A stretch of 64,000 bases of DNA from Massilia arenae. Its GTDB lineage: Bacteria > Pseudomonadota > Gammaproteobacteria > Burkholderiales > Burkholderiaceae_D. Shown here piece after piece: positions 40,893-50,639 of this stretch (position 1 is its first letter; every line of letters starts with the position of its first letter). The notes beneath the pieces were generated by a model. That model ran no database searches and was not told the DNA's origin. It was given only the letters and a program-made list of their open reading frames with translations. A program made the position numbers and the translations under genes. The stretch is taken from assembly GCF_008014745.1 (NCBI RefSeq), contig NZ_VPFD01000014.1:62001-126000 (forward strand), written 5' to 3'.

Positions 40893-42233
40893 TCAGGAAG
40901 CCTGGAGACGGATCGCCCAGAACTGCATCTGCAATCCCGGGAAGCTGCCCGCGATGTGCATGGCGAAGCCGGCGGAATTGGACAACTGCTGCCAGTAGTC
41001 GCTGGCGCGGTCGAGTTCGAAGTACGTATAGCCGGCCAGATAGGGCAGCTGGCGCGGCGCCACCGGCAGCGGGCGCAGCGCGATGCCGGGAAGCTGCAGG
41101 TTGACCAGGTCGCGGATCGTCTCCACCGAGCCGATCTTGACCTGCGGCGGGAAGCTGCCGCGCACCACGTCGGGCGCCAGCTGCGCCTGCACCGCGAGGA
41201 CGAAGGTGGCCCCATGCAGCAGCGTGCGGTCGGGCAGCACCGCCACCCGGATGCCGAACTGGCGCTCTTCGAGCGGGATCGGCACCGCATGCGGATCCAT
41301 CACCGACGACAGCGAGCGGCGCAGGTCGAGCGCCAGCGGCGCGAAGCTTTCGTCGAGCGCATCGTGGCGGTAGACCGGATACGGGCCTGGCCGCTTGTCG
41401 GCGCGGGTGAAGGTGGCCAGTTCTCCGGCCAGACGCACCAGTTCGCGGTACAGGGCTTCCGGGTGCAGGCCGCTCATGCCGGCCAGGTGCGCCACCAGCG
41501 GCTGGCTGCGATTGAGCAGCTGCAGCAGCAGGAAGTCGGCGATATCGGCGGCGCCGGCGCCGGCCGGCTGGGCCAGGCGCGCGGCCAGGGCTTCGCCGCG
41601 CTGGTGCAGCAGGCCAAGCAGCTCATCGAGGAAGCCCTTCAATGCGGGCGCCGCGCGCACGTCGAGCGCCGGCGGGCAATAGGCCGGATCGAGCACGACC
41701 CGATTGTCGGCGCGCCGTTCGATGACGCGCGCCACGCCCAGCGTGACCCAGGCGTCGGCCACCTCGCTCGCCAGCGCCAGGCGCAGGCGCAGTTTGCCGA
41801 CGGTCATGAGCGCGCTGCTGTCCAGGCCATTGCTGTCCCAGGCTTCGTATTCGCGGCTCCCGTGGCGGGCGAAGTTGTCGAGACCGGGACGGTCGTCGAC
41901 CTCGGGCATGCCATGGCGCCGCACCGGCAGCGCCAGCACCACCGTGACGTCGCGCGCATCGGGCGGGATGTCGATCGGCAGCGGCAACTCGTCCTCGCTC
42001 GGCGCGCCGACCGGCGTGCCGTCGGGCAGCACGGCGCTGAAGGCCTGCAAGGCCAGCTTGCCCAACGCCAGCTGCTGCTGGTCGATCTCGAGCCGCGACA
42101 CGCCCCAGGCATAGGGCCGCAGCGCGCCGACGCGCGCCTCGAGCTGGGTCGCCAGGTAACGGTCGTGCTGCTGGAGGTGCTGGGGCTGCAACAGCATCCC
42201 CTCGGACCAGACTACTTTGCTTTGCCACGTCAT
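40893..42233 (-). CDS. tssK: T6SS baseplate subunit TssK
   Basis: The 446-residue product has the typical TssK start VVWSEGMLLQPQHLQQHDRYL and later PYPVYRHDALDESFAPLALDLR (key part HDALDESFAPL). TssK links the baseplate to the membrane complex. Its ATG overlaps the tagH stop by four bases (ATGA), which leaves no room for the tssJ gene often found here. Confidence 0.93.
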   Translation of the reverse strand: MTWQSKVVWSEGMLLQPQHLQQHDRYLATQLEARVGALRPYAWGVSRLEIDQQQLALGKLALQAFSAVLPDGTPVGAPSEDELPLPIDIPPDARDVTVVLALPVRRHGMPEVDDRPGLDNFARHGSREYEAWDSNGLDSSALMTVGKLRLRLALASEVADAWVTLGVARVIERRADNRVVLDPAYCPPALDVRAAPALKGFLDELLGLLHQRGEALAARLAQPAGAGAADIADFLLLQLLNRSQPLVAHLAGMSGLHPEALYRELVRLAGELATFTRADKRPGPYPVYRHDALDESFAPLALDLRRSLSSVMDPHAVPIPLEERQFGIRVAVLPDRTLLHGATFVLAVQAQLAPDVVRGSFPPQVKIGSVETIRDLVNLQLPGIALRPLPVAPRQLPYLAGYTYFELDRASDYWQQLSNSAGFAMHIAGSFPGLQMQFWAIRLQAS

Positions 42234-43597
42234 GGAGTTTCTGAGGAATCAGGGGTTGAAGACGGTTGCCCGGCGCGCAGGCGCTCGACCTGCTGCGCAT
42301 AGGCGCTGGAGAATTTTTCGCCGAACAGGCGCTGCAAGTCTTCGTCGGCGTCTCGCGCCAGCTCGCCGTAGAGCTCGACCAGGCGGTCCCACATGCGCGC
42401 CTTGCGGCTGGCCGGCAGCAGCCGGTCGAAGCGCCCCGGCTCGCTCAGGCGTCCCTCAATGCGCGCCGGGTCGAAACGCTGCACCACGGCGCCGAGCGCC
42501 GCGCGCATGCCGGCGATCACGGCCAGTTCATGCGCCTTGAGGTCGTCGAAGGCGCCCTGCACCGCCGCCTGCGGCGCCAGGTAGCCGGGCATCCCGGCGC
42601 CCAGCATCTGGCCCAGCGCGCTGCCGGCATCGGGGAAGAACTTGAGCGGATTGTTGGCGCGCGGGGCGATCATCGTCATGTCGATATGGCTCTCGCGCTT
42701 GGTCAGCGCGCGCGCCACCAGCACGTCCATCGTGCCGGCGGTGAGGCCGCGCAGCAGTTCGCCGGCCAGCCGCGCCAGATCTTCCGGCGCGTGGCTGGTG
42801 CGCAGCTGGGGCAGGCCCAGGCCGTCGAGCAGGGCGTGTAGCACGGCGCTCTCGGCGGCCGGCGCCGCGGCGGGCGGTGGCTCGATGGCCGCAGGTGGCG
42901 GCACGGGTGGTGGCGGCAGCGGCTGCGGCGGCGGTGGCGGCGCGGCCCGCTGCAGGTCCGCCAGCGGATCGTAGTCGGCCGGGATGGCGGCGAACACCGG
43001 CGGCGGCGCGAACGCCTGCCGCTCCGGCGGCACGTGGTCATGGTCGGCGGCGGGCCTGGCGCCATGCGCGGCCTTCGCTGCGATGCCGGACAGGCCCAGG
43101 CCCAGCGGATCGTCGCCGCCCGCAGCGGCGGCGCCATCGAGGATGCGGGCGCCGGCCAGGCTGTCCGGCGGCCCGGGCTCGAACGGCGCCGGGGGCCACG
43201 CCGGCGCAGAAACTGGAATAAAAGCGGGAGCAGAAGCGGCCTTGGGCGCGGGCGCCATCATCGTGGCATCCTCCGTGACCGGCCCTTCCAGCACCGCCTG
43301 CAACACATAGTCGCCGACCACGATGCGGTCGCCGTCGTCCAGCGCGACCTCGGAGCCGGCGCCCAGGGGACGGTCGTTAACGATGCTCGGGTTGCTCCCC
43401 GCATCGGTCAGGTAGTAGCGGCCGTCACGCAGGGTCACGCTGGCGTGGCTGCGCGACACGTACTTGTCCGGATCTTCCAGCACCAGCCGGTTGCCGGGGG
43501 CGCGCCCGACCATGCCACCCTCGGCGTCGAACTCGGCCTGGAGCGGCTCTGGCGGCGGCTGGTCGCGGTAGCTCAGCACGTGCAGTCGCAGTTTCAT
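42230..43597 (-). CDS. tagH: T6SS FHA-domain protein TagH
   Basis: The 455-residue product has an N-terminal FHA domain (GRAPGNRLVLEDPDKYVSRSHASV, key parts GRAPGNRLVL and SRSHASV) that binds phosphothreonine. A long Pro/Ala-rich linker (about 190-260) follows, then the T6SS-specific C-terminal domain (PDAGSALGQMLGAGMPGYL through FGEKFSSAYAQQVERLR). TagH is the usual substrate and read-out of PpkA/PppA phosphorylation, both of which are encoded nearby. Confidence 0.92.
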   Translation of the reverse strand: MKLRLHVLSYRDQPPPEPLQAEFDAEGGMVGRAPGNRLVLEDPDKYVSRSHASVTLRDGRYYLTDAGSNPSIVNDRPLGAGSEVALDDGDRIVVGDYVLQAVLEGPVTEDATMMAPAPKAASAPAFIPVSAPAWPPAPFEPGPPDSLAGARILDGAAAAGGDDPLGLGLSGIAAKAAHGARPAADHDHVPPERQAFAPPPVFAAIPADYDPLADLQRAAPPPPPQPLPPPPVPPPAAIEPPPAAAPAAESAVLHALLDGLGLPQLRTSHAPEDLARLAGELLRGLTAGTMDVLVARALTKRESHIDMTMIAPRANNPLKFFPDAGSALGQMLGAGMPGYLAPQAAVQGAFDDLKAHELAVIAGMRAALGAVVQRFDPARIEGRLSEPGRFDRLLPASRKARMWDRLVELYGELARDADEDLQRLFGEKFSSAYAQQVERLRAGQPSSTPDSSETP

Positions 43598-43690
43598 GTC
43601 ATTTCCTTGGGTTCGGGGCCGGGTGCAAGAGACTTACGCGAGGAACGGTGTGTTGGACGCAAGTCGCGCCGTCATGTCACCGGGCGCTGC

Positions 43691-45673
43691 TCAGCTTTTG
43701 CCGTCGTCCGCCTCGCGCGGCGCGACCGGCGGCGGCCCTGGCCGGATGGTGGCGGCCAGCACCGCCGCGTTGACCGCGGTGGACGCCGACGGCATCGGCA
43801 GCGGCATGGTCGAGCCGACGATCACCGCCGGCCCCACGCTGAGGAAGGCGGCGCCGGCCTTCAGCGTGATGTTGGCGCCGGCCTCGATGACCACATTCAT
43901 GCCGGCCTTGATATGCACGGTCTGGCCGGCATACAGCGCCGACTTCATGCCGCCCTCGACCACCATGTTCAGGGCCGCCTCCTGGGTCGCCGAGCCGCCG
44001 GTCTCTTCGCGGCGGTCGCCGCCGATCTTGTAATGGCGGTCGCCGTCGACCTGCTCGATGCTGTCCTTGCCCACCCTGGTGTGGTGGTCGCCGCCGACCC
44101 AGGCCAGGGCGTCGCCCTTGATGCGTTGCTCCAGGTCGCGCGCCGCGTGCATATAAAACTGCTCGGCGCCCTTCTTGTCGTCGAAGCGCAATTCATTGAA
44201 GTTAGCGCCGCCCTTCGAGCTGTTCGACTTGATGGTCGACCTGGTCTGTTTTGCAGGCAGCGCGTGCGGCGGCATGGCGTCGCCGTTGTAGACGCAGCCC
44301 GTCACCAGCGGCCGGTCGGGGTCGCCCTCGAGGAAGCTGACCACGACTTCCATGCCGACGCGCGGCACGAACATCATGCCCCAGCCCTTGCCGGCCCAGC
44401 CCTGCTGCACGCGCACCCAGCACGAGCTGGTCTCGTCCGACGCGCCGTCGCGGTCCCAGTGGAACTGCACCTTGATGCGGCCATACTGGTCGGTCCAGAT
44501 CTCTTCGCCGCTCTTCCCCACCACCATGGCGGTCTGCGGCCCCTGCACCACGGGCTTCCTGGCGCCGGCCGGGGCGCGGTAGGCGTGCTCCTTGCCGATC
44601 GCCTCGAACACGCAGCGAAAATCCATGCCTTCGTTCGACCCATCGGTGCGGTAGTTGGTGCCGGTAACTTCGGTTTGCGTCCCCGTGATCAGGAAGGCGC
44701 GGTTCTGGTCGCTGCGCGGATGCTCGGCCAGCGTGAACAGCGCACCGGCCGTCAGTCCGCGCGCATTGCCGGCCGCCTCGATGCGCTCGCCCTGGCCGTG
44801 CAGCGCCTCGATGCGTGCGCGTGCAAAGCCATTGCCGGTGCCGGCGGCGACGTAGCGACCGGGATAATCGTAGTGCTCGTAGCGCCGCTGGTCGAACGGC
44901 GCCGGAATGGTCGCCTTGACCATCAGGGCGCCGCTGGTGCTGGCCGAGGCTTTTTCGAAATCGAAGTCGTTGAGGGTCACGACGCTGGCCTGGATCTCGC
45001 CGCCGGGCGCGAAGCGGGTCACGGTCTCCTTGAGCGGATCGCGCCCCTCTTCCTCATCGCGGAACAGGATGGTTTCGTAACCAGCCACGGTCTGGTGCGC
45101 GCCATAGCCGTCGGCCAGCACCAGCGTATGCGCGCCGTCGCGGTGCGCGAAGTAGTAATAGATGCCTTCTTCTTCCAGCAGGCGGCAGACGAAATTGAAG
45201 TCGCTTTCACGGTACTGCACGCAGTAGGTGCGCGGGGCCGGCGTGGATGACAGCAACCCGTCTTTCAGCGAGACCAGGCCGCCGTACTCGGCCACCACCG
45301 CCTTGACGATCTCGAGCGCACTCTTGTCCTGGAAGATGCGGCAATTGGTGGCCCGCGTGAGCAACCACAGGGCCGGATGCACGACCGCCTGGTAGGACGG
45401 CTTGTCGTCGCGCCAGCCCTGATAGGAGAATTGGGTGACGATGCCGTGGAAGTGGCGCTGCCCCCCTTCGGCCAGGTCGATGCTGACCGTCAGGCCGGTG
45501 CCGAGGACGTCGGCAATCCGGATGTCGCCGCGCTCGGAGGCTAATTCGATGCGGAACTCGGACAGGCGGCCCAGCGCTTCGCTGCAGTGCATGCGCTTGA
45601 ACAGGAGGACGTCGGCGCCGAGGACGGTCTTGACGGAGACCTCACGTTGGGATTGGGTGGGCAGGATGGACAT
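43691..45673 (-). CDS. vgrG: T6SS spike protein VgrG (TssI)
   Basis: The 660-residue product has the gp27-like start with FKRMHCSEALGRLSEFRIEL, the gp5-like OB-fold region (KVQFHWDRDG, SSCWVRVQQGWAGKGWG, PRVGMEVVVSFLEGDPDRPL) and a C-terminal beta-helix of short repeats. It forms the spike tip; no extra effector domain is fused. The ATG at 45673 is chosen; a GTG at 45694 would add seven residues. It follows two cargo-type genes. Confidence 0.93.
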   Translation of the reverse strand: MSILPTQSQREVSVKTVLGADVLLFKRMHCSEALGRLSEFRIELASERGDIRIADVLGTGLTVSIDLAEGGQRHFHGIVTQFSYQGWRDDKPSYQAVVHPALWLLTRATNCRIFQDKSALEIVKAVVAEYGGLVSLKDGLLSSTPAPRTYCVQYRESDFNFVCRLLEEEGIYYYFAHRDGAHTLVLADGYGAHQTVAGYETILFRDEEEGRDPLKETVTRFAPGGEIQASVVTLNDFDFEKASASTSGALMVKATIPAPFDQRRYEHYDYPGRYVAAGTGNGFARARIEALHGQGERIEAAGNARGLTAGALFTLAEHPRSDQNRAFLITGTQTEVTGTNYRTDGSNEGMDFRCVFEAIGKEHAYRAPAGARKPVVQGPQTAMVVGKSGEEIWTDQYGRIKVQFHWDRDGASDETSSCWVRVQQGWAGKGWGMMFVPRVGMEVVVSFLEGDPDRPLVTGCVYNGDAMPPHALPAKQTRSTIKSNSSKGGANFNELRFDDKKGAEQFYMHAARDLEQRIKGDALAWVGGDHHTRVGKDSIEQVDGDRHYKIGGDRREETGGSATQEAALNMVVEGGMKSALYAGQTVHIKAGMNVVIEAGANITLKAGAAFLSVGPAVIVGSTMPLPMPSASTAVNAAVLAATIRPGPPPVAPREADDGKS

Positions 45674-45820
45674 TGGTCGAAAGCTGGGTGTCACGGTTGC
45701 TGGATCAAAGTGCGGGCATCGCCGAACGCATGCGCGATACGAGGTGCCTGCAAAGAGATACGCAGGATGCCTGGGCCTGGATGCACGTTCGCGCCGGGAA
45801 GCATGGCGGCCTTGCGCCGC

Positions 45821-46981
45821 TCAGAATCTCGGGAATTCCCTGGCTACGTTACGCAGTTCGCCTGCCAGTCCGTAGCGAAGCCAGGCTTCCTGGTTCGAGA
45901 CGACCGGATTCCCGCTATAGTCGTTGATGCGCCAGTCTCCTTCCCAGGGCGCGATAACCCGGTCGCCGTTCACATAAAACTTGACGACCAGCGATAAGGC
46001 GTACACCGGATCATTCCAGTAGCGGTAGCAGAACAACAGCTCCGACGCGGTAATCGCGACATAGGGAGAACTATCGGTAAGCGGCTTTTTTATCGCTACG
46101 CGGCCGAGATCCCCAAGCGCGTCGAGCACGAAATGAATCTTGGCGTTCACACGAATATATGCGGGCGACGACGCCACCATGGCGATCCCTCCCTTGCAGG
46201 CACGCCGTACCCCCTTCACCATACGGGCATGCGCCCATAAATGGCGAGCGATGCGCATGTCTTTCGGATTGCTGTAGCCATTCGCCAGCTGGATCCGGAA
46301 AGGTGTCTTCTGCAGGTCTTTCCTGAGTTTTTCCCTGTCCATCTCCAGCGCAGTTGCAGGATTCATGCGGGACGCCATCAAGCCAGTAACGTGCGCTCTC
46401 CGGGTCAGCTGGCTGATGCCTTCCCGAGGTCCCGTAATATCGGCGGTGCCGACGATCGACGCCGTCGCTGCCGACGCCTTGACTCCCCATCCCCCGGTGC
46501 CGTCCCAGGTACGGCCGAAAGCCAGGCCGTTGCCGATATTTGCCGCGTTGTTGAAGTTGTCGCAGATGCGCGCGCCGACGCCCGTATATGGCGGCAGGCC
46601 ACGCCCCGAACGGGCGCCATAGATCAAGTCGACGTTATCGCCGGGCAGCATCAACGCATATTCCTGGGCAAAAGTGGTTCCAATCCTCGGATCGGCCACG
46701 GCGATGATGGCGCCGTTATCGATCATGTCCGCATAATGGAAAGCGATGTAGCGGATGACTTCCTTGTACTTCTCGCGCTTCTGCAACGGTATCTGGCTGA
46801 TCGCGCCAAGAACGTCCGCTGCCGCGACCGGTGGGGAGCGGCGCGTCAGCAGGTCGCGCAAGGCCTGCAGTTCGCTCTTGTGGACCCGGTTGCCGAATAC
46901 CGCGCCCGCCTTACGTGCCAACCGGTCGAACTCTTCCTGCGAGAACGTCAATCTTTCTCCGTAGATCTGCATCGTTGCCAT
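45821..46981 (-). CDS. Unknown protein between VgrG and the YopT-like gene, candidate T6SS cargo
   Basis: The 386-residue product has no recognised domain and no signal peptide. The N-terminal part is charged and helical (RLTFSQEEFDRLARKAGAVF). The middle has a Gly-rich stretch with DNFNNAANIGNGLAFGRTW and GGWGVKASAATASIVGTADI. The C-terminal third is beta-rich and ends RYGLAGELRNVAREFPRF. Base composition is slightly lower in GC than the core T6SS genes. Its place directly upstream of vgrG and next to a protease-like effector makes an effector, an immunity protein or a chaperone likely. Confidence 0.7.
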   Translation of the reverse strand: MATMQIYGERLTFSQEEFDRLARKAGAVFGNRVHKSELQALRDLLTRRSPPVAAADVLGAISQIPLQKREKYKEVIRYIAFHYADMIDNGAIIAVADPRIGTTFAQEYALMLPGDNVDLIYGARSGRGLPPYTGVGARICDNFNNAANIGNGLAFGRTWDGTGGWGVKASAATASIVGTADITGPREGISQLTRRAHVTGLMASRMNPATALEMDREKLRKDLQKTPFRIQLANGYSNPKDMRIARHLWAHARMVKGVRRACKGGIAMVASSPAYIRVNAKIHFVLDALGDLGRVAIKKPLTDSSPYVAITASELLFCYRYWNDPVYALSLVVKFYVNGDRVIAPWEGDWRINDYSGNPVVSNQEAWLRYGLAGELRNVAREFPRF

Positions 46982-47141
46982 CGTATCCGTATCCTGTGGT
47001 TGGTGTCGGCGACCATCACCTGATCGCTCGCTTGCGCGGCATGCGGCGCCTGTGGAGAGATACGCGCGAAGTCAGGACATGGACGCATGCCCAGGAGCGT
47101 GCCGGCACCCGTTGCGAACGCGTCATGACGGTGGCGCCGCA

Positions 47142-47870
47142 TCAGGCCTTGAATTTTTTGGCCGTCAACCATCCGGCGCTGGTGCCGTGGTAACGAGGCT
47201 TGATCCTCGCATCGCTGAAATAGCGGTGCAGGCAGGTGGCCAGGGTACGCGGCGACAATGACGAAACGATGCCGCAGTTGGGATCGAAAACGCTGTACCT
47301 GCCCGAGCGCGATCCGATCGCGGTCATCGCGTGCCCCGGGATCGACAGCATGAAATAGCGCTTGTTGACCGATGCGCCGAGCCAGGCGCAGAGCGCTTCC
47401 ATGCCGCCTTGCGACAGCCCGAAGGAGCGCTCCTTGCCTGCGTCGACGAGCCGGCTGTTCTGGGTCATCGCCGCGGTGCCGAAGAACGGGTCGGCAGCGC
47501 TCCAGTCGTTCCCGTGCGCTCCATCGTCGTACCAGATTCCGGACGTGCTGATCCGGCCATAGGTCTGCTGGTGGCGGTGCGCGACGTAGGCCCGGTAGAA
47601 CATTGGCGAGGACTCCAGGTCAGCCACCTGGGTGATGAAATCGCCCCCCTTGCGTTCCGCCGTCTCGAGCCAGGCGACCGCAAGTCCATAGCATATGCCG
47701 CCCGCGCCGTGCTGCAGTTGCCCCACCGGTGCGTCCTTGCCTTCCAGTCGCACCACTTTTGCCTGCACGCCCCCCAGCAGTACCATTTGCGCAAACGGCT
47801 GGTAATGACACCCAACCTCGGCGGCGATCGGGGTCATGACCCTGACCCCTGTCGCATTCGAATAATCCAT
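47142..47870 (-). CDS. YopT/AvrPphB-like cysteine protease (C58 type), candidate T6SS effector
   Basis: The 242-residue product shows the Cys-His-Asp pattern of C58 peptidases: C60 in GAGGICYGLAVAWL, H180 in IPGHAMTAI and D196 in SVFDPNCGIV. The spacing and the motif wording match YopT-type proteases, which cut target proteins after delivery into another cell. No signal peptide is present, as expected for T6SS cargo. The ATG at 47870 follows AAAGGGACAGG; an ATG at 47903 and a TTG at 47948 are other options. The gene lies between clpV and the unknown gene that precedes vgrG. Confidence 0.78.
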   Translation of the reverse strand: MDYSNATGVRVMTPIAAEVGCHYQPFAQMVLLGGVQAKVVRLEGKDAPVGQLQHGAGGICYGLAVAWLETAERKGGDFITQVADLESSPMFYRAYVAHRHQQTYGRISTSGIWYDDGAHGNDWSAADPFFGTAAMTQNSRLVDAGKERSFGLSQGGMEALCAWLGASVNKRYFMLSIPGHAMTAIGSRSGRYSVFDPNCGIVSSLSPRTLATCLHRYFSDARIKPRYHGTSAGWLTAKKFKA

Positions 47871-47944
47871 ATCCTGTCCCTTTATTCCCCTGTCCCGCAG
47901 CATCCGCGCCACGTCGGCGCGTCGTAATGCCGCGCGGCGAACGC

Positions 47945-50620
47945 TCAAAACACGTAACTGAAGCTACCGTCGCTCACGCCCACGCGCACGCCGTCGATCG
48001 GCGCACCTTCCATCGTCCGCGCCAGGAATATGCGCGAGACGTCCGGCAACATCGTATTGGTCAGGATCGCGTCGATCATGCGTCCACCGGACTCGCTCTC
48101 GGTACAGCGCGACACCACCAGCTCGACCACATCGTCGCCATATGCGAACGGAATCCTGTAGCGGGCCTCGATTCGCCCCTTGATACGCTCCAGTTGCAGC
48201 CGCACGATTTGCCCCAGCATCGCATCCGTCAGCGGGTAATACGGAATCGTCACCAGCCGCCCCAGCAGCGCCGGTGGGAACACCTCCAGCAGCGGCTTGC
48301 GCAGGGCGTTGGCCATGCTGTCGGGATCCGGCACCTGCTCCGGCTTGCTGCACAGGCGCGAGATCACTTCGGTGCCGGCATTGGTGGTCAGGATGATGAG
48401 CGTGTTCTTGAAGTCGATGAACCGCCCTTCCCCATCTTCCATATAACCCTTGTCGAACACCTGGAAGAACATCTCGTGCACGTCGGGATGCGCTTTCTCC
48501 ACTTCGTCGAGCAGCACCACCGAATAGGGACGGCGGCGCACGGCCTCGGTCAGCACCCCGCCTTCGCCGTAGCCGACATAACCCGGCGGCGCACCTTTCA
48601 GGGTCGACACCGTGTGCGCTTCCTGGAATTCGCTCATATTGATGGTGATGAGGTTCTGCTCGCCGCCATACAGCGCTTCGGCCAGCGCCAGCGCGGTCTC
48701 GGTCTTGCCCACGCCCGAGGTGCCGGCCAGCAGGAACACGCCCACCGGCTTGTTCGGGTTGTCCAGGCCCGCGCGCGAGGTCTGGATGCGGCGCGCGATC
48801 ATCTCCATCGCATGGTCCTGGCCGATCACGCGCCGGGCCAGGATGGGGCCGATGTTCAGGATCGTTTCCATCTCGTTGCGCGCCATGCGGCCCACCGGGA
48901 TGCCGGTCCAGTCGCCGACCACCGCCGCCACCGCCTGGTAGTCGACCGTCGGCAGGATGAGCGGAGTCTCGCCCTGGAGTTCGGCCAACTGCGCCTGCAC
49001 CACCCTCAGCCGCTCTTTCAACAGGCCGCGCCGCTCCTCGTCCTGCGCCGCGCCGCTGCCTTCGACCGGCAAGGCGCCATCGCGCAGCCGGGCACGCAGC
49101 GCCAGCAGCTCGTCGACCAGTTCGCGTTCCCCGGCCCAGCGCCGCTCCAGCGCCGCCAGTCGCTCATGCTCCTGGCCCAGCGCTTCCTCGGCTTCGCGGG
49201 CACGCGCGCCGACCTCGATGCCGATCGCGCCCTCGCGCCGGATGATGCCCATCTCGACCTCCAGCGCCTCGATGCGCTTGCGGCTGTCGTCGACCTCGGC
49301 CGGAGTGGCGTGCAGGCTCACGGCCACGCGCGCGCAGGCGGTGTCGAGCAGGCTGACCGATTTGTCGGGCAACTGGCGCGCCGGGATATAGCGGTGCGAC
49401 AGCTTCACCGCCGCCGCCAAAGCCTCGTCCAGGATCTGCACCCGGTGGTGCTGTTCCATGGTCGAGGCCACGCCGCGCATCATGCTGATCGCTCGTTCCT
49501 CGCTCGGCTCGTCGACCTGGATGCTCTGGAAGCGCCGGGTCAGCGCCGGGTCTTTCTCGATGTGCTTCTTGTACTCGGCGAAGGTGGTGGCGCCGATGGT
49601 GCGCAGGGTGCCGCGCGCCAGCGCGGGTTTTAGCAGGTTGGCGGCGTCGCCGGTGCCGGCCGCGCCGCCAGCGCCGACCAGGGTATGGGTCTCGTCGATG
49701 AACAGGATCACCGGCTTCTCGCTGGCCTGGACGTCGTCGATCACCGACCGCAGGCGCTGCTCGAATTCGCCCTTCATGCTGGCGCCGGCCTGAAACAGGC
49801 CGACGTCCAGCGCCAGCAGGCGCACCTCCTTCAGGCTCGGGGGCACGTCGCCGCGCGCGATGCGCTGGGCGAAGCCCTCGACCACCGCGGTCTTGCCCAC
49901 GCCCGCCTCGCCGATCATGATCGGATTGTTCTGGCGGCGCCGCATCAGGATGTCGACCATCTGCCGGATCTCGTCGTCGCGGCCGACGATCGGGTCCATC
50001 GTACCGCTCCTGGCCTGCTCGGTCAGGTCGAGGGTGAATCGCTTCAGGGCTTCCTGCCTGCCCATCTGGGCCGGGGCGAGCGCGCCCGATGCTTCGCCCG
50101 GTGCGGCGGATGCCTCGAAACCGTCGCTGGCGCCCAGATTCGCTTCGGGCGACTCCTTCAACAGCGACGCGAAGCGCTCGGACAGGTCGTCGGCCTTGAT
50201 GCGCTCGAACTGGCGGCTGACCGCATACAGCGCATTGCGCAGGTTCGCGGTCTTGAGCATGCCGAACAGCAGGTGGCCGCTGCGCACCTGCGACTCGCCG
50301 AACATCAGGGTGGCGTACACCCAGGCCCGCTCGACGGTTTCTTCCAGTTGCGACGACAGGTCGGTGACCGAGGTGGCGCCGCGCGGCAGCCGGTCCAGCG
50401 CGGCCGTCAGGTCGCGCGCCAGCACGGCGGCGTCGAGTTCATAGTGGCGCACCAGGCGGTGCACGTCGGAATCCTGCAACTGCAGGATCTGGTGCAGCCA
50501 GTGCACCATCTCGACATAGGGATTGGCGCGCAGTTTGCAGAACACCGTGCTGCCTTCGATCGCGCGGTAGCACAGGGCATTGAGTTTTCCAAACAGCGCG
50601 ACACGGCTGATTTCGGCCAT
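47945..50620 (-). CDS. clpV: T6SS sheath-recycling AAA+ ATPase ClpV (TssH)
   Basis: The 891-residue product is a ClpB-type double AAA+ ATPase with a T6SS-type N-terminal domain. Walker A motifs are GEAGVGKTAVVEG and LLAGTSGVGKTETAL, with Walker B VILFIDETHTL and VVLLDEVEKAH. It disassembles contracted TssB/TssC sheath. The gene is followed by the cargo genes. Confidence 0.95.
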   Translation of the reverse strand: MAEISRVALFGKLNALCYRAIEGSTVFCKLRANPYVEMVHWLHQILQLQDSDVHRLVRHYELDAAVLARDLTAALDRLPRGATSVTDLSSQLEETVERAWVYATLMFGESQVRSGHLLFGMLKTANLRNALYAVSRQFERIKADDLSERFASLLKESPEANLGASDGFEASAAPGEASGALAPAQMGRQEALKRFTLDLTEQARSGTMDPIVGRDDEIRQMVDILMRRRQNNPIMIGEAGVGKTAVVEGFAQRIARGDVPPSLKEVRLLALDVGLFQAGASMKGEFEQRLRSVIDDVQASEKPVILFIDETHTLVGAGGAAGTGDAANLLKPALARGTLRTIGATTFAEYKKHIEKDPALTRRFQSIQVDEPSEERAISMMRGVASTMEQHHRVQILDEALAAAVKLSHRYIPARQLPDKSVSLLDTACARVAVSLHATPAEVDDSRKRIEALEVEMGIIRREGAIGIEVGARAREAEEALGQEHERLAALERRWAGERELVDELLALRARLRDGALPVEGSGAAQDEERRGLLKERLRVVQAQLAELQGETPLILPTVDYQAVAAVVGDWTGIPVGRMARNEMETILNIGPILARRVIGQDHAMEMIARRIQTSRAGLDNPNKPVGVFLLAGTSGVGKTETALALAEALYGGEQNLITINMSEFQEAHTVSTLKGAPPGYVGYGEGGVLTEAVRRRPYSVVLLDEVEKAHPDVHEMFFQVFDKGYMEDGEGRFIDFKNTLIILTTNAGTEVISRLCSKPEQVPDPDSMANALRKPLLEVFPPALLGRLVTIPYYPLTDAMLGQIVRLQLERIKGRIEARYRIPFAYGDDVVELVVSRCTESESGGRMIDAILTNTMLPDVSRIFLARTMEGAPIDGVRVGVSDGSFSYVF

Positions 50621-50639
50621 ATTCGTTTCTTTCGCAAGG

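Noticed and set aside
42230..43690. Hidden tssJ gene in the tagH/vgrG/tssK area
   Set aside because: Spacers are too short and no lipoprotein signal with TssJ-like sequence is present on either strand.
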